A DNA stretch of 64,000 bases from NCBI GenBank assembly GCA_030431255.1, contig JAUIJL010000017.1:124001-188000 (forward strand). The letters run 5' to 3'. Shown here piece after piece: positions 51,811-60,956 of this stretch. The position numbers were made by a program, and so were the translations under genes. The DNA comes from Thermoanaerobaculia bacterium. Lineage in GTDB: Bacteria > Acidobacteriota > Thermoanaerobaculia > Multivoradales > J023. Position 1 is the first letter of the stretch. Each line of letters starts with the position of its first letter. The notes beneath the pieces were generated by a model. It was not told the origin of the DNA, searched no databases, and saw nothing but the letters and a program-made list of their open reading frames with translations.

Positions 51811-51892
51811 ATGTGTCTTGATACCCCACTTCTCGACGAGCCGGGCCCGATGAGCCGGGTCCTGGGCTGCCGCATCAACCACGGAGATGTCC

Positions 51893-53362
51893 ATGTCGGA
51901 TCGAAACCCCACCTCGTTCTTTTCAACCCTCGCCCTGAATCTCGGCCTCATAGTGTCGACCTTCGGCCTTCTCGTGCTGTCGAGCTCGGCCATGGCCGCC
52001 AATCACTCCGTGCAGGTCATGCCCAACAACACGTTCAGCCCACAGAACCTGACCATCGAGTCGGGCGACACGGTGACCTGGACCAACAACGGTGGATTCC
52101 ACAATGTGGAGGCGTCGGACGGCAGCTTCCGCTGCGCCAACGGCTGCGACGGCCAAGGGGGCGACGGCGCGCCGGCCTCCAATGCCTGGAGCTTTACCTT
52201 GACGTTCAACACGGTGGGTACCACCAATTATGTGTGCATCGTGCACGCGGCCCAGGGCATGACCGGCTCGATCACCGTCACCGGTGGCGGCGGTAATGAC
52301 GCGCCCGGTGATATTCGGCTGGGGACGGCGAGCCAGCAGCGCTCGGAGTCCGCCGGCTCGTTCAGCTTTGAGGTCCAACGGGTCGGTGGCGACGACGGCG
52401 CGGTGAACGTGACCTATATGACGGCCGACGGCACGGCCACCGCCGGCTCCGACTACACCGCCAGCTCGGGCACGGTGGCTTGGCCCGACAACGACGACAA
52501 TCCCCGGATCATCACCATTCCCATCCTCAACGACACCGAGGACGAGAGCAACGAAACTCTGACCGTGATGTTGTCCAATCCCACCGGTGGCGCCGGGCTC
52601 GGCAGCCCGTCGGCGGCGACCTTGACGATCACCGACGACGATGACCCGCAGACGGACCAACCCGGCACGCTGACCTTCTCGTCCAACGCCTATTCGGTGT
52701 CGGAAGGCGGCGGCAGCGCCACGATTCAAGTCCAGCGCAACAACGGCACGGACGGCGCCGTGGGCGTGAGCTACAGCACCGCCGACGGATCGGCCGCGTC
52801 GGGCAGCGATTACGTCACCAGCTCGGGCACCCTCAGCTGGGCCGATGGCGACGGCAGCACCAAGACCTTCACGGTGGATCTCATCGACGATGAGCTGGAA
52901 GAAGGCACGGAAACCGTCAATCTCACCCTGTCGAACGCCACCGGCGGCGCTTCTTTGGGCACCACCGCCGCCACCCTGAGCGTGACAGACAACGATGTCG
53001 ATGCGGATTGTGTGGCCGACGCGGACACCCTCTGTCTCGGTGTCGACGGCAGGTTCAGAGCCGAGATCGTGTGGCGGGCGCCCGGCGGCAATCCCCAGAA
53101 CGGCCAGAGTGTGGACGTGGGGCGTCAGGATTCCGGGCTGTTCTACTTCTTCGACGAGAACAACATCGAGATGTTGCTCAAGGTGTTGAACGGGTGCGGC
53201 ATCAACCAACGGTACTGGGTCTTCTACGCCGCCACCACCGACGTGGAATTCGAGCTGACCGTCACCGATACCTTGACCGCCACCCAAGCGACGTACTCCA
53301 ACGAGCTGGGCAATCCAGCACCGCCGGTGCTCGATACGAACGCCTTCGCCACCTGCCCTTGA
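51893..53362 (+). CDS. Secreted cupredoxin with Calx-beta domains
   Basis: A 489-aa protein. The ATG at 51893 has GGAG 6 bases upstream; the ATG at 51887 is too close. Signal peptide about 1-36. The cupredoxin domain (37-130) has the type-1 copper set His70, Cys115, His118 and Met123 (GFHNVEA, YVCIVHAAQGMTG). Two Calx-beta domains follow (about 140-245 and 255-360; VTYMTADGTATAGSDY, VSYSTADGSAASGSDY). A C-terminal domain (RFRAEIVWRAPGGNPQNGQ, SGLFYFFDENNIEMLLKVL) recurs in secreted Acidobacteriota proteins. It is likely electron carrier or copper binder at the cell surface. Confidence 0.88.
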   Translation: MSDRNPTSFFSTLALNLGLIVSTFGLLVLSSSAMAANHSVQVMPNNTFSPQNLTIESGDTVTWTNNGGFHNVEASDGSFRCANGCDGQGGDGAPASNAWSFTLTFNTVGTTNYVCIVHAAQGMTGSITVTGGGGNDAPGDIRLGTASQQRSESAGSFSFEVQRVGGDDGAVNVTYMTADGTATAGSDYTASSGTVAWPDNDDNPRIITIPILNDTEDESNETLTVMLSNPTGGAGLGSPSAATLTITDDDDPQTDQPGTLTFSSNAYSVSEGGGSATIQVQRNNGTDGAVGVSYSTADGSAASGSDYVTSSGTLSWADGDGSTKTFTVDLIDDELEEGTETVNLTLSNATGGASLGTTAATLSVTDNDVDADCVADADTLCLGVDGRFRAEIVWRAPGGNPQNGQSVDVGRQDSGLFYFFDENNIEMLLKVLNGCGINQRYWVFYAATTDVEFELTVTDTLTATQATYSNELGNPAPPVLDTNAFATCP

Positions 53363-53372
53363 GCACCGCGAT

Positions 53373-54299
53373 ATGAGCACCTCGAGAGCAAGCTACCTCA
53401 GCTTCCTGGCGGTTTTCCTGTGGGTCGTCCTCGTGTCGAGCGGGCCGCTCGCGGCCCAAAGCACCTTCGAGCCGGTGGTGGAGCTCGACTTCGCCGATCC
53501 CGAGTCGTGGGCCATGCAGTACTTTGCGTCGGCCAGCGTGATGACGTCCCTGGGCCCGGTAGAGCCCTCGGAGCCCGGCGAGCTGCGTTTGGGTTTTGAG
53601 GCCATGTGGGTGCCCGAGCTCGACCGGGAGCAGCGCACGGTGGGTTTCGGTGGCTTCAAAGAAGAAGACCTGAACCGCTCCGCGGTGTGGGGTCGGCTGC
53701 GGTTGGACGTCGGCTTGCCAGGCCGATTCACCGCCACCATCGGCTGGATTCCGCCGGTCGAGCTCGACGGCGTGGACGCGAGCCTGGTGTCCCTGGCCTT
53801 GGGTCGACCGTTGGTGACCCGAGATGCCTGGGGTCTAGGTCTGCGCCTCATCGGTCAAACCGGTGAGGTGAAAGGGGATTTGACCTGCAAAGAAGGAGCG
53901 GAGCACCTCTTTCCGTCCGGATCGCCCGAGAATCCCTTCGGTTGCGAGGCACCGTCCAGCGACGAGGTGACCCTGGACTATTGGGGTGCCCAGCTGGTGT
54001 CCCATCACCGTCTCCAAGCCGGTGCCGGGCCGGTGCTCCACTTCGGCGTCTCCTGGCACCGCATGGATCTGGACTTCCAGGTCGAGGCCCTCACCTTCGG
54101 CTTCTTGGATCGCAGCCTGCTGCGGGCCGAAGGTGATACCTGGGCGCTGACCGCCGGAGCCCGCTGGGATCTCGGAGAACGATCCACCCTGGCCGTCGAA
54201 GGCTTCTATTCCGATCTCGACGTCGAGCGACCCGGTCGAGACCGGGAGTCGGATCCCTTCTGGAATCTTCGGATCGGTTTCGGATATCGCATTCGCTGA
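53373..54299 (+). CDS. Outer-membrane beta-barrel protein
   Basis: A 308-aa protein with signal peptide about 1-28 (YLSFLAVFLWVVLVSSGPLAAQ). The body alternates polar and hydrophobic residues in strands (LRLGFEAMWV, RFTATIGWIPPVEL, LDYWGAQLVSHHRLQ, WALTAGARWDLGERSTLAVEGFYSDL) and ends in FGYRIR, as outer-membrane barrels of 10-12 strands do. No TonB plug or OmpA domain. It lies 10 bases after the cupredoxin gene and is probably cotranscribed. Confidence 0.75.
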   Translation: MSTSRASYLSFLAVFLWVVLVSSGPLAAQSTFEPVVELDFADPESWAMQYFASASVMTSLGPVEPSEPGELRLGFEAMWVPELDREQRTVGFGGFKEEDLNRSAVWGRLRLDVGLPGRFTATIGWIPPVELDGVDASLVSLALGRPLVTRDAWGLGLRLIGQTGEVKGDLTCKEGAEHLFPSGSPENPFGCEAPSSDEVTLDYWGAQLVSHHRLQAGAGPVLHFGVSWHRMDLDFQVEALTFGFLDRSLLRAEGDTWALTAGARWDLGERSTLAVEGFYSDLDVERPGRDRESDPFWNLRIGFGYRIR

Positions 54300-54344
54300 C
54301 TGGTTGCCTTCCAACGTTTTCCTTCACCCGTGGCTCCTTCACCC

Positions 54345-54372
54345 GTGGCTCCTTCCGTGGGGAAGGAGCCAC
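54345..54372. terminator. 12-bp perfect hairpin between convergent genes
   Basis: GTGGCTCCTTCC, loop GTGG, GGAAGGAGCCAC. A partial tandem duplicate of the left arm (CCCGTGGCTCCTTCA) precedes it. No T-run follows, so termination is likely but not proved. Confidence 0.5.
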
Positions 54373-54392
54373 GACGGGGGAGCCGCCGACGA

Positions 54393-55044
54393 TCAGGGGA
54401 TGAGGTCGATCTTCAGGGTGGGCCCGATCCACATACACGAGCCACCTTCGCCGAAAGCGTTGACCGCGGTCACCCGATATCGGGGCTGATCTCCGGCAGC
54501 GACGGTGTCGGTGAACGAGGCGGAGCCGTTGATCACCGTGCCGATTTGCTCGGCGCCGGAATCACCCACGAAGTAACGATAAACGCGGTACTCATAGACG
54601 GCGCTGCCGTGGTCGTCGGGCTCCTGCCAGCTGAGGACGACCTCGGTCTCGTCGGCGTTGGCATAGGAGGCGTCGAGCCGCGGAGCTGCCGGTAGATCCG
54701 GGCCGTCGTAGGCGGCAAAGAGCCGTGGGCCACTGCTCTGCCGGGCCAAAGTCAGCAGCTCGGTAGCGGAGTTGGGACCGGCCTTTTCGCAGGCGCCGGT
54801 GCAGCCGTCGGCGTATACGAAAACCACCCGGCCCTCACGATCCACTTGGATATCGTTGAAGTCGAGCAGGGCTCGCCGGCGTTGGAGCCGAAGCCCTCCG
54901 GGGCCGGATAGACGGCGAAGGTCGCGCCGCCGTCGCCGCGGGCGATACCGCTGGAATCGTCAGCGTCGCGATCAGCAGGCCGACGGCAAGTAATAGATTA
55001 GAAGCACCGATTTGCGCTCGTCTTCGGATCGATGAATTCAACAT
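54393..55044 (-). pseudogene. Decayed secreted BNR/fibronectin-III protein
   Basis: The signal peptide (MLNSSIRRRAQIGASNLLLA) is in one frame. The next recognisable protein text (DDSSGIARGDGGATFAVYP) is in a second frame, and LLDFNDIQVDREGRVVFVYA plus the fibronectin-III part (VVLSWQEPDDHGSAVYEYRVY) in a third. At least two frame changes and loss of most of the N-terminal body are needed. Intact relatives are sialidase/BNR-type secreted proteins with a C-terminal Fn3 domain. The 150-codon end frame has no ribosome binding site or signal peptide of its own. Genuine decay is likely; a sequencing error could explain one shift but not the missing body. Confidence 0.78.
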
Positions 55045-55236
55045 ACTATTTCACCTGGCTCACGGGTGCAGAGCCCTGCTCACGGGTTCAGAGATGCCGG
55101 TAACCCGCGAGGTGACGGGGCGGACGACGGGAGGGTGCGATAAGGCATTCTGTCGAGACCCGTCGTCCTTGCCTATGGGGAGAATACCCAGGCAGAGCGT
55201 CTATTTGCGCCCAGAAACGACCCGGAATCCTCCGGG

Positions 55237-55265
55237 TTGAGATCGATAAATGAGTTTGATAACGT
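55237..55265 (+). promoter_or_regulatory. Possible promoter of the secreted unknown gene
   Basis: TTGAGA (55237-55242), 17-base spacer, TAACGT (55260-55265), about 50 bases before the ATG at 55314. The -10 match is weak. A 7-bp hairpin (ACCCGGA/TCCGGGT, 55220-55237) overlaps the -35. Confidence 0.3.
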
Positions 55266-55313
55266 CGATTTTCACTCGTCAGACCGCCTCACACCGGTTC
55301 GTGGAGGAGCTCA

Positions 55314-56183
55314 ATGATCAAAACCTTTAATCGGGCCGTGTTTACCTTAGCTCTGGGCTGCGTCACCTTATTGACCCTGGGTGCCTTGAGCGCTGTCCCT
55401 GCCGTCGGCAGCGGTCTCGAAGACCTCCAGATCAGCGGTCAGACCGTGACCGGTCGGATCGCGCTCCCGGGCGGAATTGAAGCGAGCCTGGAGATCACCT
55501 TCGAAAACGTCCAGAACCTGACCCTCGCCAATTTGGGTCTCTCCGCCGAGCTCGTCTCCCTCACGGATCCTGGCCTTCTGGCCCGATTCCCCTCGGGCGC
55601 CGTCGCGTCGATTCCCGCCGCCTTCCCGGTCCTGCTCCGATTCGTGCCGCCGGCGACGAGCACTCTCTCCTTCCAGGGCGTGGTGTCGGCGGAAATCTAT
55701 ACCCACCATCTCACCTACACCCCGGGCACTCAGCTGCGCTTGTTCAGCGCCGAGCCCGGGGGGCCGTTCGAAGACGTCAGCGCGTGGATGGATTCCGGCA
55801 GCTATCGGGTAGGTGCCGTGCATCCCGAGTTCTATCGCGAGCAGCTGATCGTGCTCGATACCCGCATGTTCCAAGCGGTGATCTCCCAGCAAGCGGATGC
55901 CCTGGAGCAAACCCTCGACAACCACGTGGGCGATATCGACACGAACGTCTTCTTGCAGCTGGAAAGCCTGATCGACCAGGCCCGCACCCAGATTTCCAAT
56001 GACGACGTCGAAGGGGCGCAAGCCACTCTCTCGAGCTTGCAGCAGACCGTGGTGTCCCAATCCGGCGAGTCGATTCCCGACGCCTGGGCCGCAGACGAAG
56101 AGCTGACCAACGTGGCGGGACGGCTGCGTGCCGATATCGCTCGGCTCAGCCATAGCCTGCAACGGCAGGGCGGGTCCTCCTGA
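55314..56183 (+). CDS. Secreted protein, possibly DUF6689-like
   Basis: A 289-aa protein with a strong GGAGGAG site. Signal peptide about 1-33 (FTLALGCVTLLTLGALSAVP). The N-terminal body (LEDLQISGQTVTGRIALPGG, LTLANLGLSAELVSLTDP, ASIPAAFPVLLRFVPP) is beta-rich; the end (about 190-285) is helical (LEQTLDNHVGDIDTN, LESLIDQARTQISNDDVEGA). I recall such N-terminal text in the DUF6689 family, with low certainty. It immediately precedes the FHA-GAF signalling operon (7-base gap). Confidence 0.65.
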   Translation: MIKTFNRAVFTLALGCVTLLTLGALSAVPAVGSGLEDLQISGQTVTGRIALPGGIEASLEITFENVQNLTLANLGLSAELVSLTDPGLLARFPSGAVASIPAAFPVLLRFVPPATSTLSFQGVVSAEIYTHHLTYTPGTQLRLFSAEPGGPFEDVSAWMDSGSYRVGAVHPEFYREQLIVLDTRMFQAVISQQADALEQTLDNHVGDIDTNVFLQLESLIDQARTQISNDDVEGAQATLSSLQQTVVSQSGESIPDAWAADEELTNVAGRLRADIARLSHSLQRQGGSS

Positions 56184-56190
56184 GCCGGGT

Positions 56191-57210
56191 ATGCCGGCTC
56201 GTCTCCACGTCCACTTTCCCGAGTCGCCCACGCGCAGCTTCACGCTGGCGGAGCGCTCGCCCCAGGTGATCGGCCGAGATCCGGCGTGTGAGATCACCAT
56301 CGACGACGACCGTGTGTCGCGTCGGCATGCCCACCTCCGCATGCGCGAGGACGGCTCGTGGTGGCTGAAAGATCTCGGAAGCAAAAACGGCACCCAAGTC
56401 AACGGTCGTCCCGCGGACGATTTGAGACTGGATGCCAAGGCGTGGATCAGCCTCGGGGGTCTGCCGGCTGAGCTCGAAATTCTGTCGGCGGAGCAAGCGG
56501 AAGCGGAATCGAAACACCATCAAGAGCGTTGGCGCGCTTCCCTGAGCATGCAGACCCGGCTGGATCCAGCGGCAGGCTTGGAGGCTTTGTTGCAGCAGGT
56601 GCTACGTTCGATCCTGGATACCTCGGGCTGCCGCCGGGGATTCATTTTGTTGACCGAGGCGGAGGGCGGATTGGAGCTCGTCGCCCGAGTCGGGGTCGAC
56701 ACCGAGGATTTGCTGGCGGCCCGTTTTGAAGGCAGCGCCGGCGCCGTGGAACGGGCGCTGACCACCGGCCGCCCCGTGGCGTTGGCGGACGCCCGTCTCG
56801 ACACGGTGCTCGGCGCCCGTCCGTCGATCATCGCCAGCGATCTGCGAGCTCTGGTGTGTCTGCCCTTGTTGGTGATGGATCGGATCATCGGCGTGGCCTA
56901 CGCCGACAGCCGTGAGGCCGGCAAGCCCTTCTCGGAGCTGGATATCGACATCTTGACCGCCATGGCGTCCCACGCCGGGCTGGCGATCAGTGTCGCCAAG
57001 CTACATCGAGAGGTCGTTGGGTTGAATCGCGAGATTCCCGGCGCCGAGAGCCCGCTGAGCGCCACCGCGCCGATCATGGCCGACCCTTGGGAACGAAGTC
57101 TGCCGTCCTATCGACCCACGGGGGATTGGCGCCAGGCATTGGGTAGCGACGGAACCTTGGGTAGCGACGGAACCTTGGGTAGCGACGGAACGGCGGGAGC
57201 CGTCGGGTGA
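56191..57210 (+). CDS. FHA-GAF signalling protein
   Basis: A 339-aa protein from the ATG at 56191. FHA domain about 10-90 with VIGRDPACEITI, RVSRRHAHLR and DLGSKNGTQVNG, i.e. phosphothreonine-binding residues intact. GAF domain about 120-280 (LLQQVLRSILDTSGCRRGFILL, RALVCLPLLVMDRIIGVAYAD). The C-terminal end carries an 18-base tandem repeat (GSDGTL). The stop overlaps the start of the Ser/Thr kinase (GTGA). It probably docks the phosphorylated kinase or its targets and senses a ligand through GAF. Confidence 0.92.
   Translation: MPARLHVHFPESPTRSFTLAERSPQVIGRDPACEITIDDDRVSRRHAHLRMREDGSWWLKDLGSKNGTQVNGRPADDLRLDAKAWISLGGLPAELEILSAEQAEAESKHHQERWRASLSMQTRLDPAAGLEALLQQVLRSILDTSGCRRGFILLTEAEGGLELVARVGVDTEDLLAARFEGSAGAVERALTTGRPVALADARLDTVLGARPSIIASDLRALVCLPLLVMDRIIGVAYADSREAGKPFSELDIDILTAMASHAGLAISVAKLHREVVGLNREIPGAESPLSATAPIMADPWERSLPSYRPTGDWRQALGSDGTLGSDGTLGSDGTAGAVG
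57141..57191 (+). repeat. 18-bp tandem repeat in the FHA-GAF gene (GSDGTL)
   Basis: GGGTAGCGACGGAACCTT occurs twice and a third time truncated. The units keep the frame and give GSDGTL repeats at the end of the protein. Confidence 0.85.
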
Positions 57211-60200
57211 CCGAAGACAAACCTCCCGTCGCCGATTCCACACCGGCAGCGCCCTCGAACGGCCTGGACGCCACCCGCACCTCCGTCGGGGAAGCCAAGC
57301 CGGACGCCTCCACGCCGGTCGCCTCCCCCGCGGCCTTGGGCGCCACCGTGACCTCGGTCGGTGCCATGTCCGTGCAGGTTCCGGGCAGCCTCTTCGCCGG
57401 AAGATATCGGATCCTCGAGATGGTGGGAGTCGGTGGCATGGGCATGGTGTACCACGCTTTCGACGAGCGCCTCGAGCTGCCGGTGGCCCTGAAGCTGCTG
57501 CGACCCGAGCGCGCCGCCGACCAGGAGATGAAGGACCGCTTTCGCCGCGAGCTGATCCTCGCCCGTCAGGTCTCCCACCGGAACGTGGTCCGCATCCACG
57601 ACCTCGGAGAAACCGAGGACGTCTACTTCCTGACCATGGATTACGTCGAGGGGCGCTCCCTCAAGGAGCTGCTGGCGGAGGAGGGTCCCCTGGATCCGGA
57701 AAGGGTCGTGGAGATTGCCCAACAAATCACCGGAGCGTTGGCCGCCGCCCATCGCGAAGGCGTGGTGCATCGAGACCTCAAACCGGCCAACATCATGATC
57801 GATCACGAGGGCCGTGCCTTCGTCACCGACTTCGGCATCGCCAGCTCCGCGAGCGCCGTCGGCCTCACCGCCACCGGTGGCATTGTGGGCACTCCCGACT
57901 ACTTGGCTCCCGAGCAGGCCCGGGGCGAGGCGGTGGACCCGCGGGCGGATCTCTACGCCCTCGGTTTGATTCTCTTCGAGCTGTCGAGCCGCCGCCTACC
58001 GTTCGCCGGCGGCAGCCTGACAGAGGTGCTCGCCCAGCGGATTTCCGGTCGGGCGATGCGGCTCGAAGAGGTCGCCGACCACGTGCCCAAAGGCCTTTCC
58101 CAAATCATCGCTCGCTGCCTCGAGCGGGATCCCGAGGATCGCTATCAAAGCGCCGAGGACATCGCCGCCGACCTGGCCGCGGGTCGAGCCACCGGCGGCG
58201 CCTTTCGGAGCGGGTGGCGCAAGACACGATCCCTGATCCGTCGACACGCGGTGTCGATATTGGCTGCGGCGGTGATCGTGATCTCGGTTCTCGCCCTTGC
58301 GTCCCTCTTCGAGCCGGCCGAGGAAACCGCCCCGGGGCCCCGGCACTCGGTCGCTATTCTGCCCTTGGCCGACGAAACCGGCCGAGCCGACCTCGCTTGG
58401 CTGGCCACGGGCCTGCCGGAAATGCTCGCCGGAAATCTGGCGGAGAGCGCGGAGCTGCGGGTGATCGACAGCATGCGCGTGAGCCGCACTCTCGGCGATT
58501 TGGGAATCACCGTCGGCACTATGACCGAGGTCGAGCGGCGGTTGATCTCCGACCTGCTCGGCACCGATCGCCTGGTGTCCGGTCGGGTGCGGGTGCTCGG
58601 CGAGTCCGTCCGGGTCGACGTGCAATTGGTGCCCATGGACGCCGAGGAGCCCGTGGCGGAGTCTTTTCATGTGGAAGCGCCGTTGGATCGCGACCTGTTG
58701 AGCGTGGTCGAAAAGCTCGACCGAGAGCTGTGCCGTCGACTCGGTGTTCCGTCGCCAGCGGCCGCCATGAGCCTTCCCGCCCAAGGCGCCGACGTCGGCG
58801 GTGACTACGTGCGAGGGCTCGACGCCATCGGGCGTGGCGACTTGTCCACGGCGGTGACGGCATTCGAAGGCGCCGTGGCCGGCACGCCGGAGCTGACTCC
58901 GGCGTGGGCTCATCTGTCGCGGCTTTACGGCGACATGGGCTTTGCCGACAAGGCGCGGCAAGCGGTGGACAAGGCATTGGCCGGAACCCGGGAAAACAGC
59001 CGGATCGGGCTGTTGCTCAACGCTCGGGCCGCCCTGCTCGCGGGAGAGGGGGAGGTCGCCGTCGGCCATCTTCAAACCTTGGCGGAGCGATTTCCTTTCG
59101 ACTCCGAAGGGCGTCTGGAGCTGGCCCAATTCTACGGCGCCACGGGACGTTTCGAAGAGGCGTCCAAGGAGCTCGAAGCCCTCACCGATGAAGATGCCCA
59201 GCATCCCCAAGCTTGGTTTTTGCTGGGGAAATTCGCCATTCTGATGGGCGAGAGCCGGCGGGCGGTGGACGAATATTTGACCCGAGCGCTGGTGATCCAC
59301 AACCGCCTCGACAATTTGAGCGGTCAAGGGGAGGTGCTCAACGCCTTCGGCATTGCCTATCAGAAGCTCGGTGATATGGAAGACGCCGAAAGACGTTATC
59401 TCGAAGCCGCCGACATCCGTCGGCAAACCGGCGATCTGCGGGGTCAATCGTCGTCGCTTTTCAATCTCGCCATATTGCGCGCCCGCCGTGGGCATTTCGA
59501 CGCCGCCCGCGACGATTTACAGCAAGTGCTCGCCGTGCGTCGGGATATCGGCGACGAGCGCGGGGTGGCCAGCGCCTACAATCACCTGGGGCATGTGCTC
59601 GAGCAACAAGGTCTCTACCGCCAAGCCCGAGAGCAATACGTCGCCGGTCTCGAGGGGCGGCGTCCCATGGGCAATGGACGCGCCATTGCCGAGAGTTTGA
59701 ATAACGTGGGTTTCATGGACTTTTTGCTCGGCGACTACGATCGGGCGTCCGACCACTGGCGAGAGGCGATCGACATCTACCGCGCCGACGGCAATCCCGA
59801 AGGTGAGGCCTTGGTCGCCCAGAGCATCGCTCGCCTCGACTTGACGCGTGGCGCCTGGCAATCGGCCCTCGACGCCGTTTTGGCCTCGTTGGAGTCGAGC
59901 CGCGCCAGCGGTCGGCGCGACGCCGAAGCGGTTGCCCTCGGCCTGCTGGCGCGGGCAGCCCACGGCCAGGGTCGCTTAGCCGCCGCGCGAAAATCCTTCG
60001 ACGAAGCCTTGGCCATCTTCGAAGAGCTGGGGGAAGTCTCGGCCCTCACCGAGCTGACCTTGGCCCGGGCCGAGCTGCTTCTGGAGCTCGGCGCTTTCGA
60101 CGCCGCCGAGCTCGACCTCGAGCGGGCGGAGCTCTGGCTGCAGGATCGTCACCACCACGAGCGAAATGCGGAGCTCTTGCGACTCCAGGGGTTTCGTCAT

Positions 60201-60956
60201 TTGGCTCAAGGGCAGCTCGATGCGTCGACCCAGGCTTTCGAGGCGTCCCTCGACGCCGCCGAGCTCAGCGGCAGCCGCGAAGCCGAGCTGTGGGCCCGTT
60301 TGGGCCTCGGGCAAACCGAGCTGGCCGCCGGGGCCACGGCTCGTGCTCGGACCCTTCTCGAGAACGTCGCCGAGGCCGGGCGAGCTTTAGGTCACGCCCG
60401 GCTCCAAGTCCGAGCAGCTTTGCCCCTGGCCCGGGCCTATGGGCTAGGGGAGCGAATCGGCGCCGCCGAAAGCACCCTGCGCGCCGCCCTGGAGCTGGCC
60501 GAGGCCCGTGCCCCCCTGGGGGGCAGCCATCTCGTCCACTGGCGCCTGGCGAAGGTGCTGGACCAGCGCGGTCTCGACGCCGAGGCCCGGGCCCAGCTCG
60601 AAAAGGCGGCGCTCGTCGTGGCTCGGATTCGTGAAAGCTTGGACGCGCCCGATCGTGCGACCTTTGATCGTCTGCCGGAGGTACAAACCCTTGAGCAAGA
60701 AATCGCCGAACGAGGAATCCGAGGCCTCGACACCGATACCGACGCCGAAAGCAGCGGGCTCACCGCCCATGCCTCCGTCCCTCGGCCCGCCCGCGCCTTC
60801 CACGGCCGATCTTCCGGTGAGAGGTCTTTCCGCGAAAAGTGTTTCAACCGTCGCGGCGTCGACCCCTCAAATATCGAAGCCCCCCACGTCGACGACCCCC
60901 GCGTCTGCCACCCCAGCGTCGGTGACTCAAACCTTGGAGCTGCCGCCGCGGGATGA
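57207..60956 (+). CDS. Membrane Ser/Thr protein kinase with TPR sensor tail
   Basis: A 1249-aa protein. GTG start overlapping the FHA-GAF stop. Kinase domain about 65-335: G-loop GVGGMG (74-79), Lys96, HRDLKPAN (His188-), DFG (Asp208), APE in YLAPEQAR. One membrane segment about 348-366 (VSILAAAVIVISVLALASL). A periplasmic part starts with a domain like those of adenylate-cyclase/TolB-type proteins (SVAILPLADETGRADLAWLA, LGTDRLVSGRVRV), then TPR repeats (about 530-1120). The C-terminal 88 codons overlap the histidine kinase gene in another frame and look like low-complexity text. All catalytic residues are present. Confidence 0.94.
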   Translation: MTEDKPPVADSTPAAPSNGLDATRTSVGEAKPDASTPVASPAALGATVTSVGAMSVQVPGSLFAGRYRILEMVGVGGMGMVYHAFDERLELPVALKLLRPERAADQEMKDRFRRELILARQVSHRNVVRIHDLGETEDVYFLTMDYVEGRSLKELLAEEGPLDPERVVEIAQQITGALAAAHREGVVHRDLKPANIMIDHEGRAFVTDFGIASSASAVGLTATGGIVGTPDYLAPEQARGEAVDPRADLYALGLILFELSSRRLPFAGGSLTEVLAQRISGRAMRLEEVADHVPKGLSQIIARCLERDPEDRYQSAEDIAADLAAGRATGGAFRSGWRKTRSLIRRHAVSILAAAVIVISVLALASLFEPAEETAPGPRHSVAILPLADETGRADLAWLATGLPEMLAGNLAESAELRVIDSMRVSRTLGDLGITVGTMTEVERRLISDLLGTDRLVSGRVRVLGESVRVDVQLVPMDAEEPVAESFHVEAPLDRDLLSVVEKLDRELCRRLGVPSPAAAMSLPAQGADVGGDYVRGLDAIGRGDLSTAVTAFEGAVAGTPELTPAWAHLSRLYGDMGFADKARQAVDKALAGTRENSRIGLLLNARAALLAGEGEVAVGHLQTLAERFPFDSEGRLELAQFYGATGRFEEASKELEALTDEDAQHPQAWFLLGKFAILMGESRRAVDEYLTRALVIHNRLDNLSGQGEVLNAFGIAYQKLGDMEDAERRYLEAADIRRQTGDLRGQSSSLFNLAILRARRGHFDAARDDLQQVLAVRRDIGDERGVASAYNHLGHVLEQQGLYRQAREQYVAGLEGRRPMGNGRAIAESLNNVGFMDFLLGDYDRASDHWREAIDIYRADGNPEGEALVAQSIARLDLTRGAWQSALDAVLASLESSRASGRRDAEAVALGLLARAAHGQGRLAAARKSFDEALAIFEELGEVSALTELTLARAELLLELGAFDAAELDLERAELWLQDRHHHERNAELLRLQGFRHLAQGQLDASTQAFEASLDAAELSGSREAELWARLGLGQTELAAGATARARTLLENVAEAGRALGHARLQVRAALPLARAYGLGERIGAAESTLRAALELAEARAPLGGSHLVHWRLAKVLDQRGLDAEARAQLEKAALVVARIRESLDAPDRATFDRLPEVQTLEQEIAERGIRGLDTDTDAESSGLTAHASVPRPARAFHGRSSGERSFREKCFNRRGVDPSNIEAPHVDDPRVCHPSVGDSNLGAAAAG

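Larger units (their letters stand above)
51503..51892. other. Divergent regulatory region between sigma-4 operon and cupredoxin gene
   Basis: About 390 bases without a credible gene. It holds two matching ECF-type promoters pointing outward and a tandem repeat of GAGGTAGCAGGT between them, each listed separately. Confidence 0.6.

Noticed and set aside
54393-54845. Stand-alone 150-aa fibronectin-III protein
   Set aside because: It begins in the middle of a conserved domain, without ribosome binding site or signal peptide, and protein text continues upstream in other frames. It is part of a pseudogene.
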